Source: Actinomycetes bacterium (GTDB lineage Bacteria > Actinomycetota > Acidimicrobiia > Acidimicrobiales > RAAP-2). Taken from it: a stretch of DNA of 62,970 nucleotides. Shown here one piece after another: positions 34,958 to 43,623 of the stretch; position 1 is the stretch's first letter; each line of letters opens with the position of its first letter. The stretch spans positions 1 through 62,970 of the forward strand of contig JAJYAC010000005.1 of assembly GCA_021779735.1 (NCBI GenBank), given 5' to 3'. Position numbers and translations under genes: made by a program. The notes below the pieces were generated by a model. It did no database searches, was not told where the DNA came from, and saw nothing but the letters and a program-made list of their open reading frames with translations.

Positions 34958-36037
34958 GTGGTGAAATCTCTCTACGAGCTGACACGGACTGAGCTCGCCG
35001 AGAGTCTCGCGGGTGAGCCGCGCTTTCGCGTCGATCAGCTCTGGCGGGGGCTGTGGAAGGAAGACCGTTACCCCAGTGAGGTCACGACCTTGCCGCGAGC
35101 CCTGCGCGAACGTTTGGCGAGTGACTATCCCTCGACCCTCACGCCGATAAACGAGGTCGTCAGTGACGGTGGAGCGACGACCAAGTGGGTGTTCGCGCTC
35201 GGTGACGGGGCCACCATCGAGACCGTCTTGATGGCCTACGAGGACCGCGTCACCGTGTGCGTGTCGTCCCAGGCGGGGTGCGCGATGGGTTGCAGCTTCT
35301 GTGCGACCGGCCAGGCCGGCTTCACCCGCCAGCTCAGCGTGAGCGAGGTGATTGAGCAGGTCGTCGTCGCCGCGCGCGCGGGCGCGCCGCGACGACTCTC
35401 CAATGTGGTCTTCATGGGCATGGGCGAACCCCTCGCCAACTACGACGTCACGGTGGGTGTGTTGCGCCGACTCCACGAGGAGCGAGGTATGAGCGCTCGC
35501 CACCTGACGGTGTCGACCGTCGGCGTCGCCCCGGCGATCGAGCGTCTGGCGCGCGAGGGCCTTCCCCTGACGCTCGCGGTGAGCCTCCACGCGGCCAACG
35601 ACGAGTCGCGCAACGAGCTGGCGCCGATCAATCGTCGCTACAACCTTGAGCGACTCGCGCGGGCCTGCGAAACGTGGATCGAGGTGACGGGTCGGCGACT
35701 CAGCTTCGAGTGGGCGCTCATTGACGGGGTGAACGACACGCCGCGCGCTCTTGATGAACTCGCGGCCTACGCGCGTCCACTAGACGCCCACGTCAATCTC
35801 ATCCCTCTCAATCCCACGCCGGGCTACCTCGTGCGAGGTTCGACACCAGAACGCGTGCGTGACTTTCGTGACGGTCTCCTCGCGCTCGGGGTGAACGCCA
35901 CGGTGCGCAACACCCGGGGGCGCTCGATCGACGCGGCCTGCGGGCAGCTGGCCAACGTGACGCGCGGCAAGCAGGGGCTTCGCCGCGACGGGTCCGTGAC
36001 GAAGGTTGCCGTGCGCGCCAAGCCACCGACGCGTTAG
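34958..36037 (+). CDS. rlmN: 23S rRNA (adenine2503-C2)-methyltransferase RlmN
   Basis: A 359-residue radical-SAM enzyme that methylates A2503 of 23S rRNA (and A37 of some tRNAs). The cluster-binding cysteines are C108, C112 and C115 (CAMGCSFC). VVFMGMGEPLANYD, LAVSLHAANDESRNELAPINRRY and the C-terminal RNTRGRSIDAACGQL with the resolving cysteine are all present. Two consecutive GTG codons open the frame (34958 and 34961) behind a GTGGAG sequence. Confidence 0.96.
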   Translation: MVKSLYELTRTELAESLAGEPRFRVDQLWRGLWKEDRYPSEVTTLPRALRERLASDYPSTLTPINEVVSDGGATTKWVFALGDGATIETVLMAYEDRVTVCVSSQAGCAMGCSFCATGQAGFTRQLSVSEVIEQVVVAARAGAPRRLSNVVFMGMGEPLANYDVTVGVLRRLHEERGMSARHLTVSTVGVAPAIERLAREGLPLTLAVSLHAANDESRNELAPINRRYNLERLARACETWIEVTGRRLSFEWALIDGVNDTPRALDELAAYARPLDAHVNLIPLNPTPGYLVRGSTPERVRDFRDGLLALGVNATVRNTRGRSIDAACGQLANVTRGKQGLRRDGSVTKVAVRAKPPTR

Positions 36038-36195
36038 GCGACGGCTCGCGGGCCATCGCTCACTACGTGGCGCGGCGAGACGCGACGGTGTCGCGAATCA
36101 CCCGCGCCGCGTCGTCGGGCCACACCACGAAGAACGTGTCGATATCGGTGGCAATCAACGTCTCGACCCCGCGACTGGGGCCGTGCGTGACGATG

Positions 36196-37422
36196 TCACC
36201 CGTCCACGCGGTCGTTCCAGAAGGCGCGACGCCATCGGGCGAGGGCAAGAACGCCGACGACGCAGGCGACGCCCCCCGACACGATGGCGAACTCGGTTGA
36301 ACTGAGAGAGGCGACGACCCCGGACTCGAGGTCGCCGAGGCGTGGGCCCCCGGTGACGACCGCCATCTGGATTGAGGAGACGCGGCTGCGAAATTCGTCA
36401 GTGATCGCCATCTGGAGAATGGTGTTGCGCAGCACCGTCGAGATGACGTCCATCGCACCGGCCAGGGCGAGACAGGCCAGCCCGACCCACACAACGCGAA
36501 CGAGGCCGAACACCGCCATGGCGACTCCCCACGCAGCGACGGAGAGCACCACCAAGCGGCCGCGTCGACGCACGCGCACAATCCACCCCGTCACGAGGGC
36601 CATCACCAGTGCCCCCGCCCCGGGAGCGGCGTAGAGCAGTCCGAGTGTGCGCGGTCCCGCGTGGTACATGGTGAGGGCCACGGCAGGAAAGAGCGCGCGT
36701 GGCAGGCCGAACACCATGGCGTTGAGGTCGGCGAGGTAGACCACTTGAGCCACGGCGTGGTGGCGCACGTACGTGAAGCCTTCGCCAATGGCGCGTAGCA
36801 CTGCGACTCCGGCATTATCGGCGCTCGGGGGCAGGCTACTCATCGAGCGAGTGGCACCGGCGAGGACGAGAAAGCTCGCAGCGTCGAGCCAGTAGCACGA
36901 CGCCAGAGAGACGCTCGCGAGCAGCACCCCAGCAATCGCCGGTCCCACGACGGTGGCGACGTTCATCACCACCTGGTTGATCGAGTAGGTGGCAACTAGT
37001 TCGTCGCCCTCGACCAAGCGAGGAATGGTCGCCGAGCGAATCGGTCCGGCGAATCCGCCGGCGCCGGCGGCCAACGCGGCGAGGATCAGCAGCACTGTGA
37101 AGTGCCCGTGCGCGCTTTGGGCGTTGAGAGCTAACGCGCCCGAAAAGATCCCGAGCACGAGCGCGCTCGCGACGAGCAGGCTGCGACGGTTCAAGCGGTC
37201 ACCCATCGCGCCGCCCCAGAGGGACCCCAAGATGAGGAACGGTAACTGGATCAGGCTCGCGAGTCCGACCCAGAGACTCGAGTGAGTTTCGCGATAGACC
37301 TGGTACGGAACCGCAACAATGGTGAGGCTACTGCCGAGTAGCGAGACGAGTTGTCCGCCCACGAGTAATCGTATATTTCGGTGTCGGCGCAACGGACCAA
37401 GATCCACGAGAAGCCTAGACAC
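36196..37422 (-). CDS. MFS transporter (EntS/MFS_3-like exporter)
   Basis: A 408-residue, 12-helix major facilitator. The N-terminal FSLLGSS-type segment (GGQLVSLLGSSLTIVAVPYQVY), GGAMGDRLNRRSLLVASALVLG (the loop 2-3 motif) and GPAIAGVLLA are typical of the enterobactin/macrolide exporter subfamily. The substrate is unknown. It is divergent from the 2-oxoacid dehydrogenase operon with a 53-bp gap. Its C-terminus is followed out of frame by a coding-like stretch (36063-36158). Confidence 0.88.
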   Translation of the reverse strand: MSRLLVDLGPLRRHRNIRLLVGGQLVSLLGSSLTIVAVPYQVYRETHSSLWVGLASLIQLPFLILGSLWGGAMGDRLNRRSLLVASALVLGIFSGALALNAQSAHGHFTVLLILAALAAGAGGFAGPIRSATIPRLVEGDELVATYSINQVVMNVATVVGPAIAGVLLASVSLASCYWLDAASFLVLAGATRSMSSLPPSADNAGVAVLRAIGEGFTYVRHHAVAQVVYLADLNAMVFGLPRALFPAVALTMYHAGPRTLGLLYAAPGAGALVMALVTGWIVRVRRRGRLVVLSVAAWGVAMAVFGLVRVVWVGLACLALAGAMDVISTVLRNTILQMAITDEFRSRVSSIQMAVVTGGPRLGDLESGVVASLSSTEFAIVSGGVACVVGVLALARWRRAFWNDRVDG

Positions 37423-37475
37423 CCCCTCATGGTAGGGGGGTAAGGTTGCTCTGGAGTTTTCCCCAAGGAGGGTGA

Positions 37476-38543
37476 ATGATCGGCGAGGAACTGATTCAGC
37501 TCTTGACGCCCGAGGGGCAGCGAGTTCACCACCCCGAGTACGAGAGTTCTTTGAGCGGCGAGGAGATCTTCTCCTTCTATCGCGACATGGTGATCATTCG
37601 ACGACTCTGCAACGAGGCAACGTCGTTGCAGCGTCAGGGCCAGCTCGCACTGTGGGCGCCGTTGCAGGGTCAAGAGGCGGCGCAGATTGGTGCCGGTCGC
37701 GCGTTGGAGCCCAACGACTTCACGTTTCCCTCGTACCGCGAGCACGGCATCGCCTGGACGCGCGGTGTGCCGCCGGCGGACATGCTACGCATCTTTCGCG
37801 CGACGACGAACGGTGGCTGGGACCCCCAGAGGTACCGCCACTCGGTGCCCACGGTTGTCTTGGGCAACCAAGCCCTGCACGCAGTGGGTTACGCCATGGG
37901 CGTGCAGCGTGACGGCGCCGAGGAGGCCGTGATGACGTTCTTTGGCGACGGTGCTTCGAGTCAGGGCGACGTGCTCGAGTCCTTCGTCTGGGCAGCGTCG
38001 TTCAACGCGCCGGTGGTCTTCATTTTGCAGAACAACCAGTGGGCGATCTCCGAGCCCAGCACGCTCCAGGCCAAGATCCCGCTGTATCACCGCGCCCACG
38101 GCTTTGGCTTTCCGGGTTTTCGCGTCGACGGCAACGACGTCCTCGCCATGTACGAGGTGACTCGCCGGGCGCTCGAGAACGCGCGCGCCGGGGGCGGGCC
38201 CACGCTGATCGAGGCCTACACCTACCGCATGGGTGCGCACACGACGTCGGACGACCCCACGCGCTATCGCATCGACGCCGAAGTGGAGATGTGGAAGCAC
38301 CGCGACCCCGTCGAGCGCACGAAGGCCCTGCTCGCACGTGAGTTCAAGGTGAAGAGACCGGCGTTCGACGAGGTCGCCGCCGAGGCCGAGACGCTCGCGC
38401 TGCAACTTCGCGACGACGTGCTCGCCATGGACGCTCCCGACCCGATCACGATGTTCGATCACGCCTACGCCGAGAGCCACCCCCTCGTGGAGGAAGGTCG
38501 GCGCGAGATGATGGAACTGGGCGTCAGCGGAGCCCGCTCATGA
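37476..38543 (+). CDS. pdhA: 2-oxoacid dehydrogenase E1 component, alpha subunit
   Basis: A 355-residue thiamine-diphosphate-dependent E1alpha of the PDH/branched-chain 2-oxoacid complex. The TPP/Mg motif runs from GDG at 157-159 to NN at 186-187 (GDGASSQGDVLESF to LQNNQWAIS), with the phosphorylation-loop-like YRMGAHTTSDDPTRYR. Distinguishing pyruvate from branched-chain 2-oxoacid as substrate is not safe from sequence. AAGGAGGGTG precedes the ATG. It overlaps E1beta by four bases. Confidence 0.9.
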   Translation: MIGEELIQLLTPEGQRVHHPEYESSLSGEEIFSFYRDMVIIRRLCNEATSLQRQGQLALWAPLQGQEAAQIGAGRALEPNDFTFPSYREHGIAWTRGVPPADMLRIFRATTNGGWDPQRYRHSVPTVVLGNQALHAVGYAMGVQRDGAEEAVMTFFGDGASSQGDVLESFVWAASFNAPVVFILQNNQWAISEPSTLQAKIPLYHRAHGFGFPGFRVDGNDVLAMYEVTRRALENARAGGGPTLIEAYTYRMGAHTTSDDPTRYRIDAEVEMWKHRDPVERTKALLAREFKVKRPAFDEVAAEAETLALQLRDDVLAMDAPDPITMFDHAYAESHPLVEEGRREMMELGVSGARS

Positions 38544-39523
38544 CCACCACCACCATGACCATGGCCAAGGCTCTCAACGAGGGGCTACGTCGCGCGATGG
38601 AAAAGGACAAGCGCGTCCTCTTGATGGGCGAGGACATCGGCAAGCTCGGTGGTGTCTTTCGCATCACCGACGGCCTCCAGAAAGACTTCGGCGAGGACCG
38701 GGTCATCGACGCGCCCCTCGCTGAGTCGGCGATCGTGGGAACGGCCGTGGGCCTCGCGGTGCGCGGGTACCGCACAGTGGTCGAGATCCAGTTTGACGGC
38801 TTCGTCTACCCCGCCTTCGACCAGATCGTCTCTCAAGTGGCCAAGCTGCACAAACGCACCGACGGCGTCTACACGATGGGTCTCGTCATTCGCCTGCCGT
38901 TCCAGGGGGGGATCGGCGCCATCGAGCACCACTCGGAGAGCCCGGAGGCCTACTTCGTTCACACCGCCGGGCTTCGCGTGGTGGCGTGTTCGACGCCCAA
39001 CGACGCCTACTGGATGATCCAACAGTCGATCGAGCACGATGACCCGATCATCTTCTGCGAGCCCAAGAGCCGCTACTGGGAAAAGGGTGAGGTCGACCTT
39101 GACAATCCGCCGCGGGGACTGTTCGACGCGCAGGTGCGTCGCGCCGGCTCTGACGTAACTGTCGTCGCCTACGGCGCGATGGTCAAGACCGCGCTGCGAG
39201 CCGCCGAGGCCGCCGCCGACGAGGGCGTGTCGGTGGAGGTGATCGACGCGCGCTCGCTGTCGCCACTCGACCTAGGTCCGATGATCACCTCGTTGGAAAA
39301 GACTGGCCGGCTCGTCGTGGTTCAGGAGGCGACGCGAACGGCGTCGGTGGGTTCAGAGATCGTGGCCGAGTTGAGCGAGCGGTGCTTCTACTCGCTGCGA
39401 GCGCCGGGTGTGCGGGTGAGTGGTTACCACGTTCCCTACCCGCCATCTCGTATCGAAGAGGAGTTTCGACCCAGCGTGGACCGCGTCCTCGACGGGATCG
39501 ACCGAGTGATGGGATTCGAATGA
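38540..39523 (+). CDS. pdhB: 2-oxoacid dehydrogenase E1 component, beta subunit
   Basis: A 327-residue E1beta. It starts MTTTTMTMAKALNEGLRRAM and has MGEDIGKLGGVFRITDGL, the TPP-contacting DAPLAESAIVGTAVGLAVRG, EIQFDGFVYPAFDQIVSQVAK, and the C-terminal VVVQEATRTASVGSEIVAEL. ATG 38540 overlaps the E1alpha stop and its own stop overlaps E2 (ATGA). The complex feeds acyl-CoA to central metabolism. Confidence 0.92.
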   Translation: MTTTTMTMAKALNEGLRRAMEKDKRVLLMGEDIGKLGGVFRITDGLQKDFGEDRVIDAPLAESAIVGTAVGLAVRGYRTVVEIQFDGFVYPAFDQIVSQVAKLHKRTDGVYTMGLVIRLPFQGGIGAIEHHSESPEAYFVHTAGLRVVACSTPNDAYWMIQQSIEHDDPIIFCEPKSRYWEKGEVDLDNPPRGLFDAQVRRAGSDVTVVAYGAMVKTALRAAEAAADEGVSVEVIDARSLSPLDLGPMITSLEKTGRLVVVQEATRTASVGSEIVAELSERCFYSLRAPGVRVSGYHVPYPPSRIEEEFRPSVDRVLDGIDRVMGFE

Positions 39524-40872
39524 GCGCTCGTGACTTCCTTCTACCCGACGTCGGCGAGGGTCTCGTCGAGGCCGAGATCGTCGAGTGGAAGGTCGCGGTG
39601 GGTGAGGTCGTGGTCCTCAATCAGGCGCTCGTGGACATTGAGACGGCCAAGGCCGTGGTCGAGTTGCCGAGCCCCTTCGCCGGCGTGGTGACGACTCTGC
39701 ACGCCGGCGTCGGCGACACGATCGAGGTGGGAAAGCCACTCATCACCTTCGAAGTCGTCGACGAGGCGAACGCGCCCGTCGAGAGCGCACCCGCCGTCGC
39801 GAGTGCGCCCGGAGCTCTGGAGCGCACCGCGGTGCTCGTGGGCTACGGCGTTGCGAACGAGGACTCCGCGCCGACGAGGCGACACCGCCGACAGAACGTG
39901 GCGAGCACGAGCACGAGCACGAGCGCCATCGCGCCAGAGGAGGAGACCGTGGTGGCACTCGCGCCGCGCTCGACGCCGCCGGTGCGCTGGTACGCCAAGC
40001 AGCACGGAGTCGACCTGGCGACGGTGAGGGGTACGGGACGTGAGGGCACCATCACGCGCGCCGACGTTGACGCGGCCCGAGGCGGATCAAAGGTCACCGC
40101 CGTCGCGAGTGCCACGAGTGGGGGAACGTCGCGTTTTATCGGACGTGACCTCGCGCCCTGGGAGAGCGGGCAGGCCGAGGAGCGCATCCCCGTCAAGGGA
40201 GTTCTCAAGTCAATGTCTGAAGCGATGACTCAGAGCGCGTTCAGCGCGCCGCACGCAGTTGTGTGGCTGCGAGTCGACGCGACGAGGACCGTCGACCTGC
40301 TCGCGTCACTGAGGCAACGCCCCGCCTTGTCGGGGTTGCGGCTCTCGCCGCTGACCATCGTGGCGCTCGCCCTGTGCGACGCCGCCCGTCGCTTTCCGGG
40401 CATCAACTCGAGCTTCGACACGGCCGCGAACGAGGTGATCGTGCGTCGGCGCGTGAACCTGGGCATCGCGGCGAACACGCCGCGGGGTCTGATCGTGCCC
40501 AACATTAAGGCTGCGGATCAACTCGACCTCGTGGGTATGGCGGGCGCGATCAACGCGCTCGTGGATCGGGCGCGCGAGAACACGACGCCGCCGGCCGAGA
40601 TGGTCGGCACCACTCTCACGATCACGAACGTGGGCCCCTTTGGCGTGGACGGCGCGATGCCCATCCTGCCCCCGGGTACGGGCGCGATCATGGCGGTGGG
40701 ACAGTTGGCGAAGGCGCCCTGGGTCGTCGACGACGCGGTCGTCGTTCGTCACGTGGTCGAGCTCTCGATGTCCTTCGACCACCGTCAGATCGACGGCGCG
40801 CTGGCCTCCCAGGTCATCGCCCACGTGGGCGAGTTCTTGCGCGATCCCGCGCCGGTACTCATCGCCGGCTGA
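39520..40872 (+). CDS. pdhC: 2-oxoacid dehydrogenase E2, dihydrolipoamide acyltransferase
   Basis: A 450-residue E2. One N-terminal lipoyl domain has the modified lysine K44 in DIETAKAVVELPSP. An Ala/Ser/Thr-rich linker (about 85-145, with a TSTSTST run) precedes the peripheral-subunit-binding domain (about 148-185: VRWYAKQHGVDLATVRGTGREGTITRADV). The catalytic acyltransferase domain ends with the active-site motif FDHRQIDG. ATG 39520 overlaps E1beta. No dihydrolipoamide dehydrogenase (E3) gene is in the window. Confidence 0.93.
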   Translation: MSARDFLLPDVGEGLVEAEIVEWKVAVGEVVVLNQALVDIETAKAVVELPSPFAGVVTTLHAGVGDTIEVGKPLITFEVVDEANAPVESAPAVASAPGALERTAVLVGYGVANEDSAPTRRHRRQNVASTSTSTSAIAPEEETVVALAPRSTPPVRWYAKQHGVDLATVRGTGREGTITRADVDAARGGSKVTAVASATSGGTSRFIGRDLAPWESGQAEERIPVKGVLKSMSEAMTQSAFSAPHAVVWLRVDATRTVDLLASLRQRPALSGLRLSPLTIVALALCDAARRFPGINSSFDTAANEVIVRRRVNLGIAANTPRGLIVPNIKAADQLDLVGMAGAINALVDRARENTTPPAEMVGTTLTITNVGPFGVDGAMPILPPGTGAIMAVGQLAKAPWVVDDAVVVRHVVELSMSFDHRQIDGALASQVIAHVGEFLRDPAPVLIAG

Positions 40873-41322
40873 TTAGAGCGCCGCGAGCGCCGCGAGGGCG
40901 CGATCGGCGTGGACGTTCATGTTGAGCTCGCTGGCGATGATTTCACGCACGATTCCCGAGGCGTCGATGACGAAGGTCGTGCGCCTCACACGCAACACGT
41001 CGAGGGACCGCTTGACGTCGTAGGAGCGGGCGACGGTCCCGCCGATGTCGGCGAGGAGCGGGTAGTCGAGGTGGTTGGTCGTCGCGAACGTCGCCTGCTT
41101 AGCCACGGTGTCCATGGAGATGCCCACGCGACTGGCGCCGTATTGGGCGAAGTCCGACGCGAGGTCGCGAAAGTGGCACGACTCGCGCGTGCAGCCGGTG
41201 GTCGACGCGGCGGGGTAGAAGAAGAGGACGACGGGTCCTAGAGTGAGAAACTCGCTCAGGTGACGCGTCACGCCGTGCTGATCTCTCAGGCTGAACTCGG
41301 GGGCCTCGTCACCAACGCGCAC
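40873..41322 (-). CDS. bcp: Peroxiredoxin, BCP/PrxQ type
   Basis: A 149-residue thiol peroxidase. The peroxidatic cysteine is C44 and the resolving cysteine C49 (TTGCTRESCHFRD), the CX4C spacing of PrxQ. It would reduce hydroperoxides using thioredoxin. It is convergent with the E2 gene with no gap between the stops. Canonical PrxQ has PxxxTPGCT around the peroxidatic cysteine; here it reads PAASTTGCT. Confidence 0.92.
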   Translation of the reverse strand: MRVGDEAPEFSLRDQHGVTRHLSEFLTLGPVVLFFYPAASTTGCTRESCHFRDLASDFAQYGASRVGISMDTVAKQATFATTNHLDYPLLADIGGTVARSYDVKRSLDVLRVRRTTFVIDASGIVREIIASELNMNVHADRALAALAAL

Positions 41323-41373
41323 GTCTCGAGACTACGGCCCCGTTGCCAGACCGACGCGGCTTCGGACCCGGCG

Positions 41374-42096
41374 TCAGGGATCGAGACGAAAGCCGACGCC
41401 GCGCACCGTGACGAGGTGGCGTGGCGTGGCCGGCACGGCCTCGATCTTCTGGCGCAGCCGCTTGACGTGGGTGTCGAGGGTGCGCGAGTCGGCGAGGTCG
41501 AGTCCCCACCACAGCGTGTCGAGGCACACCTCGCGCGTCACGACGTCACCCAAGTGAGTGCCGAGCAGCGCGAGCAGATCAAACTCCTTGCGACTCAACT
41601 CAACGACCTGAGCCGCGCGCGTCACCCGACGTTTCACGAGGTCGATCGCGACGTCGCCGAAGGAGATCACCTCGGGCTGGGGTGACTGGGGGGGACGGCG
41701 CAGGACGGCGCGGATGCGCGCGACGAGTTCGCGAAGTCGATAGGGCTTCGTGACGTAGTCCGCCGCGCCAATCTCGAGCCCGAGGACAATGTCCACCTCG
41801 CTGGAGCGTGCACTGACCATGATGACCGGGGGCGCCGACACGCCGGCGATCTCGCGGCAGTAGTCGATGCCCGACCCGTCGGGCAGCATCACGTCAAGTA
41901 GCACGAGTCGTGGCGTCACGGTGAGCAGGATCTGGCGCGCTTCACCAATCGACCCCGCCGTCAGAACGTAGAAGCCCTCGTGGGTGAGTCCCACGCTCAG
42001 AGCGTCGCGGTAACTGACCTCGTCGTCGACGACGAGCAGGGCCGGACGCTCCTCGCTCGGGGCACTCGTGTGCTCGATGCTCGGCGCGACGCTCAT
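41374..42096 (-). CDS. OmpR/PhoB-type response regulator (orphan)
   Basis: A 240-residue regulator with an N-terminal receiver domain (about 18-130: LLVVDDE, phospho-acceptor Asp in LLDVMLPDGSG, switch lysine in YVTKPYRLREL) and a C-terminal winged helix (about 145-240: VVELSRKEFDLLALLGTHLGDVVTREVCLDTLWW, HVKRLRQKIEA, VRGVGFRLDP). No histidine kinase gene is adjacent. It controls unknown targets. Confidence 0.9.
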   Translation of the reverse strand: MSVAPSIEHTSAPSEERPALLVVDDEVSYRDALSVGLTHEGFYVLTAGSIGEARQILLTVTPRLVLLDVMLPDGSGIDYCREIAGVSAPPVIMVSARSSEVDIVLGLEIGAADYVTKPYRLRELVARIRAVLRRPPQSPQPEVISFGDVAIDLVKRRVTRAAQVVELSRKEFDLLALLGTHLGDVVTREVCLDTLWWGLDLADSRTLDTHVKRLRQKIEAVPATPRHLVTVRGVGFRLDP

Positions 42097-42174
42097 AGCC
42101 TCACGCTAGGAATGCCGGGTAATCCGAAGGTGATCGAGTCGCGACACCGTGGTGGCGCGTAGATGAAACCTTGC

Positions 42175-43614
42175 CTAGTGGCCAGAGATTGTGAATCCCT
42201 GGTAGGTGGTCGGCGAGGCGAGGTAGCTCCCGACGCCCGTGCAGTGGTTCTGCGCCGTGCAGGTCATGGCGTAGACGCCGCCATCGACGCCCACGCTCGT
42301 GGCGCCACCAGGCAGCGACACTCGCTGGCCCGCGCCCCAGACGTTGCCCACCTCGCTCAGCGTGAGTGCCTGGTAGTTGCCGTGGGCGTCGAGGTACGCC
42401 GCGCCCGCGCGACACGTGCCGGCACTGGCACAGGCCAGGGCGACGACGCCGCCGTTGTGCCCGGCGGAGGCACCGGCGGGGAGGACGACTCGCGTGGCGG
42501 CGGCCCACACGCCGCTGACCTCGTTGATGACAAATCCCTGATACGTACCCGTCGCGTCGCGGTACTGGCCACCGGTCGCGCAATTGCCCACGCTCGGGCA
42601 GCTGATCCCGCCGTAGCCGTAGAAGAAGACGTGGGGGTTCACGCTCGCCGCGACCGGCAGGCGCATCATCATCGCTCGCGACCACGTTGCGCCGCGCTCG
42701 TCGACGGTGAAGCCCTCGAGGAGGCCGTCTGCCGTCTCGTAGGTGCCGATGGCGGTGCAGAACCCGGGGCGCGCGCACGCCAGCGAGCTCACTTGGGCGA
42801 GGGCGTACGGACTCGCGTTGGTGGGCTCGAGAAGAGTCGTCGCACTCCAGTGACTCGCGACCTCGTTGACGAGCAGACCGCGCGTGACGTTGTTGGCGTC
42901 GAGGTAGCTGCCCGACGCCGCGCAGTTGCCCGGGCTCGCGCAGGCGAGATTGCTCAGTGTCACCTGCGGGTCCACGTTGAGTCCGGTGGGCAGAGCCAGA
43001 CTCTGGGCGCCGCGCCACACGCCGTGCACCTCGTCGACGGTCATAGCCACGGTGTGAGACAGTGGCGTGGACGCCTCGAGGTACGTGCCGACGGCGGAGC
43101 ACGTGCCGGGACTCTCACAGACCACGGCGCGTAGCTGCGCGTTCTGACCCGTGGTGGCCGCGTTACTTGGCAGCGTGATCGCCTGGGAGTCGTGCCACGT
43201 GCCGTTCACCTCGGTGGCGCTGAAAGCGACGGCGCTCCCTGACGAGTTGAGGTACGAACCTACGATCGCGCAGTCGCCCGCACTCGCGCACGAGATTGCG
43301 TAGGGGGTCACGCTTGGAGTGGACGCGCCATCGGGTGGCGCGTTGACTTCGCGGGCACGTTCCCAGTGGCCCGCCACCTCGCTGGCCACGAGGGCGTGCG
43401 CGCCGCCCCGAGTGTCGGAGTAGATGCCCGTCGTCGCACAGTTGGTGGCGTCGGGGCACGACAGCGACGGCAGGTACCCCTGACTCAGTCCCGTGGCGCC
43501 CGCCGGAAGCAGAACGCGCTGGGCGTTCTCCCACGTCGGAGCCGCGGCTGCGGCCGGCACCGCCACGAGAGTTGACAACGCGAGGAGAATCACGGACCAT
43601 CGTGCGCGAGTCAT
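42175..43614 (-). CDS. Secreted eight-repeat, disulfide-rich protein
   Basis: A 479-residue protein with a cleavable signal peptide (about 1-25, ending VPAAAAAPTW). The mature part is eight tandem repeats of about 57 residues. Each has the pattern [LI]-x-C-x5-C-x3-G-x-Y, then about 15 residues, then E-V-x-G-x-W-x3-x-x-[LV]. The paired cysteines suggest one disulfide per repeat, and the periodicity suggests a beta-propeller. I do not assign a function. It is flanked by a response regulator downstream and a histidine kinase upstream but is not obviously in their operons. Confidence 0.78.
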   Translation of the reverse strand: MTRARWSVILLALSTLVAVPAAAAAPTWENAQRVLLPAGATGLSQGYLPSLSCPDATNCATTGIYSDTRGGAHALVASEVAGHWERAREVNAPPDGASTPSVTPYAISCASAGDCAIVGSYLNSSGSAVAFSATEVNGTWHDSQAITLPSNAATTGQNAQLRAVVCESPGTCSAVGTYLEASTPLSHTVAMTVDEVHGVWRGAQSLALPTGLNVDPQVTLSNLACASPGNCAASGSYLDANNVTRGLLVNEVASHWSATTLLEPTNASPYALAQVSSLACARPGFCTAIGTYETADGLLEGFTVDERGATWSRAMMMRLPVAASVNPHVFFYGYGGISCPSVGNCATGGQYRDATGTYQGFVINEVSGVWAAATRVVLPAGASAGHNGGVVALACASAGTCRAGAAYLDAHGNYQALTLSEVGNVWGAGQRVSLPGGATSVGVDGGVYAMTCTAQNHCTGVGSYLASPTTYQGFTISGH

Positions 43615-43623
43615 GGTTCCACG

